Shown one piece after another: positions 7,501-15,717 of a stretch of 26,946 bases of DNA; the first letter of the stretch is position 1; each line of letters opens with the position of its first letter. Both the position numbers and the translations under genes were made by a program. The notes below the pieces were generated by a model. The model did not search any database. It worked only from the letters and a program-made list of their open reading frames with translations, and was not told where the DNA came from. Source of the DNA: an uncultured Clostridia bacterium (GTDB lineage Bacteria > Bacillota > Clostridia > Christensenellales > Borkfalkiaceae); contig CAMUFJ010000024.1 of assembly GCA_947088135.1 (NCBI GenBank), positions 1 to 26,946 on the forward strand. The letters run 5' to 3'.

Positions 7501-7605
7501 TGCGAAAAACCGACCCGTCGGTCAGCAGAGATTTTCCATAAAATTTGCTTATACGAAATATAATCATTCAATTTTGCTAAGCGCGCAAATCTTTCCCGCA
7601 AACGT

Positions 7606-7634
7606 TTGACTTGCGTGCGCAAAATCCTTATAAT
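7606..7634 (+). promoter_or_regulatory. Promoter of glutamine synthetase
   Basis: TTGACT (7606-7611), 17-nt spacer, TATAAT (7629-7634). Predicted start near 7641, leaving a leader of about 24 nt that holds GGAGGAG. The 100 bp upstream are AT-rich; I see no clear operator in them. Confidence 0.8.
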
Positions 7635-7664
7635 AAAAAGAAGCCAAGGCGGAGGAGAATGCCG

Positions 7665-9743
7665 ATGAACGTAACCGAATTGTTTGGAAGTAATGTGTTT
7701 AACGACGAAGTAATGAAAAATTCGTTGCCCAAGGAAGTGTACAAGTCCTTAAAAAAGACGATCGACGAGGGCGAACCGCTCGACACCAACATTGCGAGCG
7801 CGGTTGCCAACGCTATGAAGGATTGGGCGGTTTCCAAAGGCGCGACGCATTATACGCACTGGTTCCAGCCTCTCACCAACCTTACGGCGGAAAAGCACGA
7901 CAGCTTCATCGAGCCCTCGGGCGACAAAGTCATCATGCAACTTACGGGCAAAGGCCTTATCGTCGGCGAGCCCGACGCTTCCTCCTTTCCCTCGGGCGGG
8001 GCGCGCGCAACGAGCGCGGCGCGCGGATACACCGCGTGGGATCCCACTTCGCCCGCGTTCGTAAAGGAGGGAACTCTCTATATTCCAACGGTGTTCGTCG
8101 CCTATACGGGCGAAACGCTCGATAAGAAAGCGCCTCTCCTCAAATCGATGACGGCGCTTGACACGCAGACCAAACGGCTTCTCCGTCTTTTCGGAATCGA
8201 GTGCAGAAAGGTTTCCACTACGGTAGGCCCGGAACAGGAATACTTCCTCATCGACGAGAGCGTGTACGCCGAGCGGCGGGATTTACAGCTTACGGGGCGC
8301 ACGCTGTTCGGCGCGCTTCCTTCCCGCGGGCAGGAGCTTGAAGACCATTATTTCGGTTCGCTCAAAACGAGGATCGCGGAATATATGAAAGATCTTGACG
8401 AAACGCTTTGGTCGTACGGCATTTTTGCCAAGACCAAGCATAACGAGGTCGCGCCCGCCCAGCACGAGCTTGCGCCGATCTTTACCACCACCAACGTTGC
8501 CGTAGACGACAACCAGCTCACGATGGAGCTTATGAAGAAGGTTGCCAAAAAGCACGGGCTCGTTTGTTTGTTGCACGAAAAACCCTTCGAGGGCGTGAAC
8601 GGTTCGGGCAAGCACAACAATTGGTCGCTTTCCACCGATACGGGAATCAATCTGCTCGATCCCGGCGATACGCCCGAGAAGAACACCTGTTTCATGCTCA
8701 TTCTCGCCTGTATCGTGTCGGCGGTGGATAAGTATCAAGGAGTTTTGCGCGCTTGCGTCGCCTCTGCGGGGAACGACCACCGTTTGGGGGCGAACGAAGC
8801 TCCGCCCGCGATCATCTCCGTCTATCTCGGCGATCAGCTCGGCGCGATCGTAGACAGCATCGTTTTGGGCAGGGAATACGTGCCGAAGGCGGCTGTTCCC
8901 GGCTCGATCGGTGTGCCCGAATCGCCCATTTTCCCCATCGATACCACGGACAGAAACCGCACTTCTCCCTTCGCGTTTACGGGCAACAAGTTCGAATTCC
9001 GTATGCTCGGATCGCAGGCGTCCGTCGCCGATCCCAATATCGTGCTCAACACGATGGCGGCGAAGGCGTTCTCCGAAGCGGTGAAGGAGCTCGAAGGCGC
9101 AAAGGACTTTGAAAAGGCGTGCAAGCGCTATACCGAAAAGCTCTTAAAGGAGCATTACCGCATTATCTTCAATTACAACGGATACGGTCCCGATTGGGAA
9201 CCCGAAGCGGAAAAGAGGGGGCTTCTCAACAACAAGACGACGGCGGACGCCGTTCCAGAGCTTTTTAAGCAAGATTGCATCGACCTCTTTGTGGGGCAGG
9301 GCGTTTATACGGAAAAAGAGATCAACGCACGCGCCAATATCTCCCTTGAAAACTATATCAAAACGATCAACATCGAAGCGCTTACCATGGCGGAAATGGC
9401 GAAGCAGGACATCTATCCCGCAGTGAACGGGTACGTCGCGGAGCTCTGCTCGGTGATTGCGGCCAAGCGCGCCGTGAGCGAAAAACTTGCTTGCGCGGCG
9501 GACTTCGAGCTCGCAGAGCGGCTTTCCTCTCTCAACGAAGCAATGTACGTCGCGGTGAAGAAGCTGGAAAAGGATCTTTCCGAGATGCCCGAGGGCAACG
9601 GGCCCGCTTCGCAAAAAATGGCGCACGTCATTGTGCCCGACATGGAGGAGGTGCGCCGTTGCGCCGACGCTATGGAAAAGCTTTGTTCCTCCGACTATTG
9701 GCCTTATCCCGACTACACCGATATTCTTTACAGCGTAAAATAA
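7665..9743 (+). CDS. glnN: Glutamine synthetase type III
   Basis: This 692-residue enzyme makes glutamine from glutamate, ammonia and ATP. Length and motifs fit the large type III family (about 700 residues) rather than the 450-residue GSI. Visible blocks are the N-terminal FGSNVFND start, the metal-site strand VGPEQEYFLID, KHNEVAPAQHELAPIF, the glycine-rich GVNGSGKHNNWSLSTDTG, and the ATP/glutamate-site GNDHRLGANEAPPAI, all intact. Two in-frame ATGs exist at 7659 and 7665; the second is chosen because GGAGGAG (7651-7657) sits 7 nt before it and only 1 nt before the first. It stands alone between its own promoter and terminator, with no amt, glnB or glnR next to it, so nitrogen control cannot be read from context. 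Confidence 0.95.
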   Translation: MNVTELFGSNVFNDEVMKNSLPKEVYKSLKKTIDEGEPLDTNIASAVANAMKDWAVSKGATHYTHWFQPLTNLTAEKHDSFIEPSGDKVIMQLTGKGLIVGEPDASSFPSGGARATSAARGYTAWDPTSPAFVKEGTLYIPTVFVAYTGETLDKKAPLLKSMTALDTQTKRLLRLFGIECRKVSTTVGPEQEYFLIDESVYAERRDLQLTGRTLFGALPSRGQELEDHYFGSLKTRIAEYMKDLDETLWSYGIFAKTKHNEVAPAQHELAPIFTTTNVAVDDNQLTMELMKKVAKKHGLVCLLHEKPFEGVNGSGKHNNWSLSTDTGINLLDPGDTPEKNTCFMLILACIVSAVDKYQGVLRACVASAGNDHRLGANEAPPAIISVYLGDQLGAIVDSIVLGREYVPKAAVPGSIGVPESPIFPIDTTDRNRTSPFAFTGNKFEFRMLGSQASVADPNIVLNTMAAKAFSEAVKELEGAKDFEKACKRYTEKLLKEHYRIIFNYNGYGPDWEPEAEKRGLLNNKTTADAVPELFKQDCIDLFVGQGVYTEKEINARANISLENYIKTINIEALTMAEMAKQDIYPAVNGYVAELCSVIAAKRAVSEKLACAADFELAERLSSLNEAMYVAVKKLEKDLSEMPEGNGPASQKMAHVIVPDMEEVRRCADAMEKLCSSDYWPYPDYTDILYSVK

Positions 9744-9755
9744 CGTGATCGCATG

Positions 9756-9779
9756 AAAACCCGCTACGGCGGGTTTTTT
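9756..9779 (+). terminator. Terminator of glutamine synthetase
   Basis: AAAACCCGC / GCGGGTTTT with a TACG tetraloop and a six-T run, 12 nt after the stop codon. The arms make it usable in both directions. Confidence 0.9.
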
Positions 9780-9853
9780 ATTGCGCGTGGTATCATTACT
9801 TGTTTCCGTCAAGGGGCAAAAAGAGAAGCGGAAATTAGAACCCGAAAAAATGT

Positions 9854-9882
9854 TTGACTTTTAGAGCGCCATATGGTATAAT
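9854..9882 (+). promoter_or_regulatory. Promoter of the helicase gene (leaderless)
   Basis: TTGACT (9854-9859), 17-nt spacer, TATAAT (9877-9882). The ATG at 9889 is 6 nt after the -10 box, so transcription should start at or next to the initiation codon. No Shine-Dalgarno fits. Confidence 0.75.
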
Positions 9883-9888
9883 TTCTAT

Positions 9889-11157
9889 ATGATTACCGTT
9901 TCTCCACGCACGGAGTTCTCGCTCACGCCCGATCAGGCGGACGCGGCGGAGCTGATTCGCGAATGGTTTTTACATCTCGATACGCAGATTTTCGTCCTGT
10001 GCGGGTATGCGGGCACGGGAAAGACCTTTCTCGTGGATTATATCGTGCGCGATCTGGGGCTGGTCGCGGGCGAGAGCGTGGCGTTCGTCGCGCCCACGGG
10101 GAAAGCCGCTTCCGTGCTCATTCGGGGCGGTACTCCTGCGGGAACGGTGCATAGCCTCATCTATACGCGGGAGGAGGACGTCGAGGTGGACGAAAACGGG
10201 GAGGTCGTTTCCGAGCGTTTTCTCCGCTTCGTCAAAAAAGAAAAAATAGGCAAGGACTTGCGCCTTATCGTTGTGGACGAAACTTCTATGGTGTCCGATG
10301 ACGTGCTTTGCGATCTTTTGTCCTTCGGCGTGAAATGTTTATTTTGCGGAGATCCCGCACAGCTTCCCCCAGTGGGCGGGAGCAACACGCTTTTAACGAT
10401 GCCCTGCGCGACCCTCACGCAAATCGTTCGGCAGGAGGAGCAAAATCCCATTGTGCGTTTGGCGGCAATGGCGCGGGCGGGGGAACGGCTCCCGTACGGC
10501 GACTACGGGAACGGCGCTCTCATTTTGCCTCGCAGAAGTTTCACGCGCGCGCTTCGGGAACAACTCTTTTCGGAGGCGGATCAAATCATCGTAGGCACGA
10601 ACCGTACCCGTTCCGCCGTGAACAGGGAGGTGCGGGAAATGCTCGGCATTTCGCGGGAAGCGCTTCTTCCCATCGACGGCGAAAAAATCATCTGTACCCT
10701 CAACGATTGGAGCAAGTCGTTGGACGAAGAGGGCAATTTTCATCTTGTAAACGGCATTATCGGTAAGTGCTACAACGTGCGCGAACAGGAGGACGGGCTC
10801 GGTCAGCTCGATTTCCGCCCCGACTTTTTGGAGGACACCGTGTACGATCTGCCTTTCGACGCGGGCGCGTTTACGCACGGGCGGTATCATCACGGCTACG
10901 GCGACAAGGCGTGCCTTTTGCAGAACGGCGTGCTCGTACACGAGGACAACCTTACCGCGCTTCGCCTGTTTAAGGTGAAGCGGGAGGATACCGTGTGCCG
11001 CTTCGAGTTCGCCTATGCCGTCACCTGCCACAAGGCGCAGGGCTCGGAATACGACTTCGCGCTGGTGATCGACGAGAGCGGTTATTTCGATAACGGCAGG
11101 GAATGGCTGTACACGGCGATCACGCGGGCAAAAAAACGGTTGGTGATCGTGAGGTAG
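9889..11157 (+). CDS. Small RecD/Dda-like superfamily 1 DNA helicase
   Basis: The 422-residue ATPase has the SF1B helicase motifs in order: SLTPDQADAAELI (Q motif), Walker A GYAGTGKT (39-46), VAFVAPTGKAA (motif Ia), Walker B IVVDETSMV, FCGDPAQLPPVG (motif III), YAVTCHKAQGSEYDFALVI (motif V) and EWLYTAITRAKKRLVIV (motif VI). All nucleotide-binding residues are present. It lacks the long N-terminal domains of RecD2 (about 740 residues) and is closer in size to phage Dda, so a 5'-3' helicase in repair or fork rescue is the likely role, unproven. No recB/recC or addAB gene is near. It is followed 4 nt later by a P-loop kinase gene. Although Dda-like, there are no phage genes nearby. Confidence 0.85.
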   Translation: MITVSPRTEFSLTPDQADAAELIREWFLHLDTQIFVLCGYAGTGKTFLVDYIVRDLGLVAGESVAFVAPTGKAASVLIRGGTPAGTVHSLIYTREEDVEVDENGEVVSERFLRFVKKEKIGKDLRLIVVDETSMVSDDVLCDLLSFGVKCLFCGDPAQLPPVGGSNTLLTMPCATLTQIVRQEEQNPIVRLAAMARAGERLPYGDYGNGALILPRRSFTRALREQLFSEADQIIVGTNRTRSAVNREVREMLGISREALLPIDGEKIICTLNDWSKSLDEEGNFHLVNGIIGKCYNVREQEDGLGQLDFRPDFLEDTVYDLPFDAGAFTHGRYHHGYGDKACLLQNGVLVHEDNLTALRLFKVKREDTVCRFEFAYAVTCHKAQGSEYDFALVIDESGYFDNGREWLYTAITRAKKRLVIVR

Positions 11158-11161
11158 AAAA

Positions 11162-11683
11162 ATGATATTTCCTTATCGTAAAATCTTGGTCGTCGGGTGC
11201 GGCGGCGCGGGGAAGTCCACGTTTGCCTTGGAGATCGGAAAGCGCTTCGCTTTGCCCGTCGTTCATCTCGACAGGCTGTGGTGGCTTCCGGGCTGGGTGG
11301 AGCGGGACAGAGAGGAATTCGACGGAATGCTGAAAAGGGAGCTCCAAAAGCCGAGCTGGGTGATTGACGGAAATTATCACCGCACGCTCGCGCTGAGGCT
11401 CGCCTATTGCGACGCAGTCGTGTTTTTGGATATTCCTACGGAAGAATGTTTGAAAAACGCCTATGCACGGGCGGAGAAATACCGCGGAAAGACCCGTCCC
11501 GACATGACGGAGGGCTGTCCGGAAACGGTACACGACGATTTTAAGCAGTGGATCGAAGGTTTTAACACCGACGTCCGCGGCGGACTTCTGCGTACGTTGG
11601 AGGAGAGCGGGAAGCCCTGTTTCGTGTTTGATAGCCGTGAAAGCGCTTACGCTTGGCTCGGCGGATTTCAAAGCGCAACGTAA
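11162..11683 (+). CDS. P-loop kinase of the FlaR/adenylate-kinase-like group
   Basis: The 173-residue protein starts with KILVVGCGGAGKSTFALEIG (Walker A at residues 12-20), then LPVVHLDRLWWLPGWVERDREEF and WVIDGNYHRTLALRLAYCDAVVFLD, which match the proteins annotated as topology modulation protein FlaR or as AAA/adenylate-kinase-like ATPases. The HLDRLWW and DGNYHRT blocks are typical of that group. The real substrate is not established for the family; a small-molecule or nucleotide kinase is plausible. The start has GAGGT a few bases before it, overlapping the end of the helicase gene (gap 4 nt), so both are on one transcript. A terminator follows directly. Confidence 0.75.
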   Translation: MIFPYRKILVVGCGGAGKSTFALEIGKRFALPVVHLDRLWWLPGWVERDREEFDGMLKRELQKPSWVIDGNYHRTLALRLAYCDAVVFLDIPTEECLKNAYARAEKYRGKTRPDMTEGCPETVHDDFKQWIEGFNTDVRGGLLRTLEESGKPCFVFDSRESAYAWLGGFQSAT

Positions 11684-11687
11684 ATTT

Positions 11688-11710
11688 CCCTCGCATTCGC
11701 GGGGGCTTTT
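11688..11710 (+). terminator. Terminator of the helicase-kinase unit
   Basis: CCCTCGC / GCGGGGG (one G-T wobble) with loop ATTC, followed by CTTTTT. It lies 4 nt after the kinase stop. Confidence 0.75.
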
Positions 11711-11731
11711 TGTTGTTTCGGGGAAAATCTC

Positions 11732-11760
11732 TTGACAAATTCATCGTGTTATAGTATCCT
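11732..11760 (+). promoter_or_regulatory. Promoter of the dut operon (leaderless)
   Basis: Perfect TTGACA (11732-11737). With a 17-nt spacer the -10 box is TATCCT (11755-11760), 6 nt before the ATG at 11767; an overlapping TATAGT (11750-11755) has a spacer of only 12 nt. Either choice leaves five or fewer bases of leader and no Shine-Dalgarno. Confidence 0.6.
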
Positions 11761-11766
11761 TTACCT

Positions 11767-12198
11767 ATGAAAATAAACGTTAAGAAGTTAAGCGAGAGGG
11801 CGAAGCTGCCCGTTTACGGTTCTGCGTTTGCGGCGGGCGCGGATTTATGCGCATTAGATGCCGTAGAGATCCCCGCAGGGGAAACGAAATTCGTACATAC
11901 GGGCATTGCGGTGGAGCTGCCCGCGGGCACGGTGGGGCTTGTTTACGCCCGCAGCGGGCTTGCGTGTAAGCAGGACCTCGCGCCCGCCAATAAAGTGGGC
12001 GTCATCGACTGCGATTACCGCGGCGAGATCATGGTCGCGCTTCACAATCACGGAACAGAGCCCCGCACGGTAAACGCCGGGGATCGCATTGCCCAGCTCG
12101 TCGTTGCGCCTTATTACGTTGCCGAGTTCGAGGAGGCGGAGGAGCTTTCCGAAACGGTGCGCGGGGCGGGCGGCTTCGGCTCTACGGGGAAAAACTGA
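11767..12198 (+). CDS. dut: Deoxyuridine 5'-triphosphate nucleotidohydrolase (dUTPase)
   Basis: The 143-residue enzyme splits dUTP to dUMP and pyrophosphate, keeping uracil out of DNA and feeding dTMP synthesis. All five motifs of the trimeric family are present: AAGADLCA, the central YARSGLA, GVIDCDYRGEI with the catalytic Asp, DRIAQLVV, and the C-terminal P-loop-like arm RGAGGFGSTG. Length is standard. The start is certain from the family N-terminus (MKINVKKLS...AKLP) even though no Shine-Dalgarno precedes it. It opens a run of five close genes; the stop overlaps the trmB start by 1 nt (TGATG). Confidence 0.95.
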   Translation: MKINVKKLSERAKLPVYGSAFAAGADLCALDAVEIPAGETKFVHTGIAVELPAGTVGLVYARSGLACKQDLAPANKVGVIDCDYRGEIMVALHNHGTEPRTVNAGDRIAQLVVAPYYVAEFEEAEELSETVRGAGGFGSTGKN

Positions 12199-12875
12199 TG
12201 AGAATGCGAAGAAAACGCAACTTGGAACCGCGCATGGAGGCTTGCGCGGCGCTTTTGGTTGCGCGGGGCAGACCGTGTTTGAATTTAAAAAAAGCCGCGG
12301 AGGAATACCGCGCGCCGTTAAACTTTGAAGAGGTTTTCGGGAATTCTAACCCCGTCGAGCTCGAAGTGGGGTGCGGGAACGGCGGATTTGTTGCCGAAAA
12401 AGCGAAGCGGTTTCCGCACACGAATTTTCTTGCGGTGGAGCTTTGCTCCAACGTTGTGCTTACGGCAATGGAGCGCATTCGCGCGGAGGGTATTCCAAAC
12501 GTGCGGTTTTTGAATATTCCCGCCGAAATATTGCCCTGCTATCTGCCCGAGGAGAGCGTGGAAAAAATCTATCTGAATTTTTCCACCCCGCTTCCGGAAA
12601 AGAACCGCGAGAAACAGCGGTTGACCGCGCCCCGCTTTTTAAAGATTTACAGCACGCTGTTGCAGGCGGGCGGAAGCATCGAGCAAAAGACGGACAGCGA
12701 GCCGTTTTTCGATTACTCTTTGGAGCAGTATGCGCAAAACGGCTTTTCGGTGACGCAAGTCACGCGGGATCTGCACCGCAGTGAATATGCCGCGGAAAAT
12801 ATCGTAACCGAATACGAACAGGGCTTCTTGGCGCAGGGGAAGAAGATTTTCCGCGCCGTCGCCGTAAAAATCTGA
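12198..12875 (+). CDS. trmB: tRNA (guanine-N7-)-methyltransferase, divergent
   Basis: The 225-residue protein should methylate G46 of tRNA with SAM. It shows motif I LEVGCGNGGFVAEKA, the following FLAVEL strand, and the typical C-terminal block with KTDSEPFFDYSLEQ, VTRDLHRSEYAAENIVTEYEQGFLAQGKKI, so the family call is firm. The catalytic stretch usually reading NFSDPWPKxRHxKRRLT is here NFSTPLPEKNREKQRLT: the Asp is Thr, the Trp is Leu and the His is Glu. The order and spacing are otherwise kept, so the enzyme may be active with altered chemistry or may be impaired. The start overlaps dut by 1 nt, with GGGGA about 7 nt before it; a second in-frame ATG lies two codons later. Confidence 0.85.
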   Translation: MRMRRKRNLEPRMEACAALLVARGRPCLNLKKAAEEYRAPLNFEEVFGNSNPVELEVGCGNGGFVAEKAKRFPHTNFLAVELCSNVVLTAMERIRAEGIPNVRFLNIPAEILPCYLPEESVEKIYLNFSTPLPEKNREKQRLTAPRFLKIYSTLLQAGGSIEQKTDSEPFFDYSLEQYAQNGFSVTQVTRDLHRSEYAAENIVTEYEQGFLAQGKKIFRAVAVKI

Positions 12876-12888
12876 AAGGGGGTTTTCC

Positions 12889-13722
12889 ATGGGGGAGGAA
12901 CGGATTTCTATTTGCTATTGCGGGAACGCAAAGGTGTTTCCCATGATTTTGCTGTCCGCGCTGTCGGTGGCGGACAAGACCCAATCGCCCGTAACGGTGA
13001 CGATGATCACCATGGATTTTACGGAGCTGGATCAGGCGTTTATGCCCATTTCCGAACGCCAATGCGAAATACTGCAAACCGCTCTCGGCGCGCGGAACGC
13101 GGAGCATCGCGCCGTGCTGATTCGCGCGGACGAGCAGTACCGCAACCGTTTGCAGGGCGGGAAGAACGAGAAAAATTATTATACGCCCTACACGCTCCTG
13201 CGCTTATTGCTTCCCGAACTCGGCGTGCCCGATAAAACGCTTTATCTCGACGTGGACGTCATGTGCCTTTCGGATATTTCAGAGCTGTACGGGATCAACC
13301 TTTCCGCATACGAGTTTGCGGCGGTGCGCGACCACATGGGCAAGCACTTTTACGGGCGGGACTATTTTAATGCGGGCGTCATGCTGTTTAACCTGCAAAA
13401 GTGCCGCGAAACGGGCTTTTTCGAGCGCGCGGCTCATCTTGTCAAGAATAAAAAAATGATGCTGAACGATCAGGATGCGTTCAATAAGTCGGCAACGGCT
13501 AAATTGTTGCTTCCGCGCCGTTTCAACGAACAGCGCGCCATTCACGGTGATACCGTGTTAAAGCATTTTTGCCGAGGGATCCGCTGGTGGCCCTTTTTCA
13601 AGGTGTACAACATCAAGCAGACCCAGCGCGACAAGGTACATAAGCAACTGAAAATTACCGAATTCGACGACATCTACCGGCAGTACGACGAGATTGCCGC
13701 TACGGCGTCTATCGAGGAATAG
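12889..13722 (+). CDS. Family 8 glycosyltransferase
   Basis: The 277-residue enzyme is a retaining GT-A glycosyltransferase. Family signs are the start ISICYCGNAKVFPMILLSALS, YTPYTLLRLLLPEL, the metal-binding DxD in LYLDVDVMC (Asp121, Asp123), the YFNAGVMLFNLQKC acceptor region, LNDQDAFN and the C-terminal IHGDTVLKHFC. The sugar donor is probably UDP-glucose or UDP-galactose and the acceptor a cell-surface glycan or lipid, by analogy with LPS/teichoic-acid GT8 members; the sequence does not decide. There are no membrane segments. GGGGG precedes the ATG by 7 nt. It lies between trmB and an ABC exporter pair, which might suggest a link to surface polymer export, but the grouping could be incidental. 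Confidence 0.88.
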   Translation: MGEERISICYCGNAKVFPMILLSALSVADKTQSPVTVTMITMDFTELDQAFMPISERQCEILQTALGARNAEHRAVLIRADEQYRNRLQGGKNEKNYYTPYTLLRLLLPELGVPDKTLYLDVDVMCLSDISELYGINLSAYEFAAVRDHMGKHFYGRDYFNAGVMLFNLQKCRETGFFERAAHLVKNKKMMLNDQDAFNKSATAKLLLPRRFNEQRAIHGDTVLKHFCRGIRWWPFFKVYNIKQTQRDKVHKQLKITEFDDIYRQYDEIAATASIEE

Positions 13723-13732
13723 GAGAAAGAAA

Positions 13733-14686
13733 TTGGAAGAGAGAGAATACGCGCTCGTCATCGAGCATTTATGCAAGAGTTACGGCGATTTAAAGGCGGT
13801 AAACGATATTTCTTTCCGCGTGGTTCGCGGATCGCTATTTGCGTTCTTGGGCATTAACGGCGCGGGTAAGAGTACGACCATCAACATTATTTGCTCTATT
13901 CTCAAAAAGGACGGGGGCAAAATCACCGTAAACGGGTACGATTTGGACGAGGAATCGGCGAAGATCCGCAACGAAACGGGCATCGTGTTCCAGTCGAGCG
14001 TTTTGGATATGGGGCTCACCGTGAAGCAAAATTTGGAGATACGCGCCTCCTTTTATTCCAAGTCGCGCAAGGAGAAACGCGAAACGGTGGATTCCATCGT
14101 CAAGCTTTTGGAGTTGGAGCCCATTTTAAACCGCACGGTGCGCACGCTCTCGGGCGGTCAGCTTCGCCGCGTAGATATCGCGCGCGCCATGGTACACCGC
14201 CCTAAGCTCCTCATTCTCGACGAGCCGACCACGGGGCTCGATCCCAAGACCCGTCTTACCGTTTGGTCGCTCGTCGACAAGATCCGCAAGGAAACGGGAA
14301 TGACGGTGTTTCTGACCACCCACTATCTCGAAGAGGCGGAGAAGGCGACGGACGTCGTTATCATGGACAAAGGCTCTATCATTGCGCACGGCACGCCAAA
14401 CGAGCTGAAAAACGCTTATTCGAGCGACCGTATCTTTTGTTACCGCACGCGCGGCGAGGGCTTCGAGCACGCGCTTCAAGCGCGGGGCGAAAGCTTTTCC
14501 TACAATGGGGAAAAGGGCGCGTACGAGATCGTCATTCGCGATACGGCGGCGGCAAAGGAGCTTTTAAAAACGTTCGACGGGGAGCTTTCGGATATCGAGA
14601 TCGTAAAGGGTACGATGGACGACGTGTTCCTTGCCGTTACGGGAAAGAATATCGATTTGGCGGGGGAAGACCATGCAGACGAATGA
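13733..14686 (+). CDS. ABC transporter ATP-binding protein (DrrA-type)
   Basis: The 317-residue ATPase powers the permease encoded next. It has Walker A GINGAGKST (40-48), Q-loop IVFQSSVLDMGLT, signature LSGGQLRRVDIARAM, Walker B LLILDEPTTGLDP and the switch His in FLTTHYLEEAE; the C-terminal 90 residues are the usual exporter extension. Its makeup is that of DrrA/NatA-like ABC-2 exporters. The start is taken as TTG at 13733, with AGGAGA 6 nt before it overlapping the GT8 stop, because no ATG gives the N-terminal EYALVIEHLCKSYG strand. Its last 14 nt overlap the permease gene, so the two subunits are coupled. The exported substrate is unknown. Confidence 0.9.
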   Translation: MEEREYALVIEHLCKSYGDLKAVNDISFRVVRGSLFAFLGINGAGKSTTINIICSILKKDGGKITVNGYDLDEESAKIRNETGIVFQSSVLDMGLTVKQNLEIRASFYSKSRKEKRETVDSIVKLLELEPILNRTVRTLSGGQLRRVDIARAMVHRPKLLILDEPTTGLDPKTRLTVWSLVDKIRKETGMTVFLTTHYLEEAEKATDVVIMDKGSIIAHGTPNELKNAYSSDRIFCYRTRGEGFEHALQARGESFSYNGEKGAYEIVIRDTAAAKELLKTFDGELSDIEIVKGTMDDVFLAVTGKNIDLAGEDHADE

Positions 14687-15677
14687 AAAAAAGAGATACG
14701 CGAATATCTTTTTCGAACTCACCAAACGGCATCTGCTCGTATTTTTCTCCAACAAAATCAGAGTGCTCTACACGCTTCTCGTTCCCGTGATCATCTTTGT
14801 CGTGTACATTCTCTTTTTGCGGGATATGGAGCTTTTGACCGTTCAGAACGAAATTTTGCGCTTGGGCGTGGACGCGGACTTGCAGGCGGGTATTTTGGAC
14901 TATTGCGAAACGCTTGTGGATACCTGGATGCTCAGCGGGATCATCGGGCTTTCCACCATTACCGTTGCCTTGCAGGCGAATACCATTATCGTCGAGGATA
15001 AGCAAAACGGCGTCAACCGCGATTTCGCTTCGTCGCCAATTCATAAAAACGTGCTCATCGGCAGTTATTTCTTCTATAACTTTATCGTCACCGCGCTCAT
15101 CTGCTTTGTGTTTTTCCTCATTTGCCTCGTCTATTTGGCGGCGATGGGGGAATTTGCCATAACCTTCGTAGACGTTTTGTTGGTCTTTGCGGTCATGCTG
15201 TATTCCACGATCGCCTCCACCCTCATGACGGTGTTTATCTGTTCGTTCGTAAAAACGGAAGCGACGATGATGAGCATTGTCGCCGTCTTTTCCACGGCAG
15301 TCGGTTTTCTCATCGGCGCGTATATGCCCCTCGGAATGCTGCCGAACGCCGTTCAGGGCGTTTGCGGGCTGATTCCCGGAACGTATTCCTGCGCGCTCCT
15401 GCGCTACGGCTTTATGTCTACGCCGCTTGCGGAGTTTACGGCATACGTGAGCGGACTTCCCATCGAGGGCGGAGCACAGCTCATCGAGGATCTCACCTCC
15501 AACTTCGGCTGCGGATTGAATTTCTTCGGGGTAGAGGTGTCGGCTCCCTTCCAAGCGCTTGCGCTCGCCGTGTTTATCGTGCTGTTCTTGGGGCTCAACG
15601 TGGGGGTTGGAAACAAGCTCGCCGCCGTGCTCGGCATGGGGAAGAAGGGAAAGAAAAAAGGGAAGAGCGACAAGTAA
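14673..15677 (+). CDS. ABC-2 type transporter permease
   Basis: The 334-residue membrane protein has about six hydrophobic segments: one near residues 31-50, then a roughly 100-residue loop and segment around LSGIIGLSTITVALQ, three in the block starting GSYFFYNFIVTALIC, one around MSIVAVFSTAVGFLIGAYMP, and one near the end (FQALALAVFIVLFLGLNVG). The EDKQNGVNRDFASSPIHK segment before the second half is the coupling region typical of DrrB/ABC-2 permeases. The C-terminus is a lysine-rich tail. Start at the ATG with GGGGGA just upstream; overlaps the ATPase gene by 14 nt. Substrate unknown: a drug, lipid or glycan is possible. Confidence 0.88.
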   Translation: MQTNEKKRYANIFFELTKRHLLVFFSNKIRVLYTLLVPVIIFVVYILFLRDMELLTVQNEILRLGVDADLQAGILDYCETLVDTWMLSGIIGLSTITVALQANTIIVEDKQNGVNRDFASSPIHKNVLIGSYFFYNFIVTALICFVFFLICLVYLAAMGEFAITFVDVLLVFAVMLYSTIASTLMTVFICSFVKTEATMMSIVAVFSTAVGFLIGAYMPLGMLPNAVQGVCGLIPGTYSCALLRYGFMSTPLAEFTAYVSGLPIEGGAQLIEDLTSNFGCGLNFFGVEVSAPFQALALAVFIVLFLGLNVGVGNKLAAVLGMGKKGKKKGKSDK

Positions 15678-15688
15678 AACATCGGCGA

Positions 15689-15717
15689 CGTTCCGCGTGC
15701 CGTGCAAAAGCGGAACG
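15689..15717 (+). terminator. Possible terminator of the dut-ABC operon
   Basis: CGTTCCGC / GCGGAACG form an 8-bp stem with a 13-nt loop. The T run (six T) comes only about 15 nt later, so this is a weak candidate. Confidence 0.35.

Noticed and set aside
7508..7521. Small hairpin ACCGA-CCCG-TCGGT after the surface-protein terminator
   Set aside because: Only 5 bp and no T run; a strong terminator already precedes it.
9889..11157. Phage origin for the Dda-like helicase
   Set aside because: No structural, integrase or other phage genes nearby, and base composition does not differ from its neighbours.
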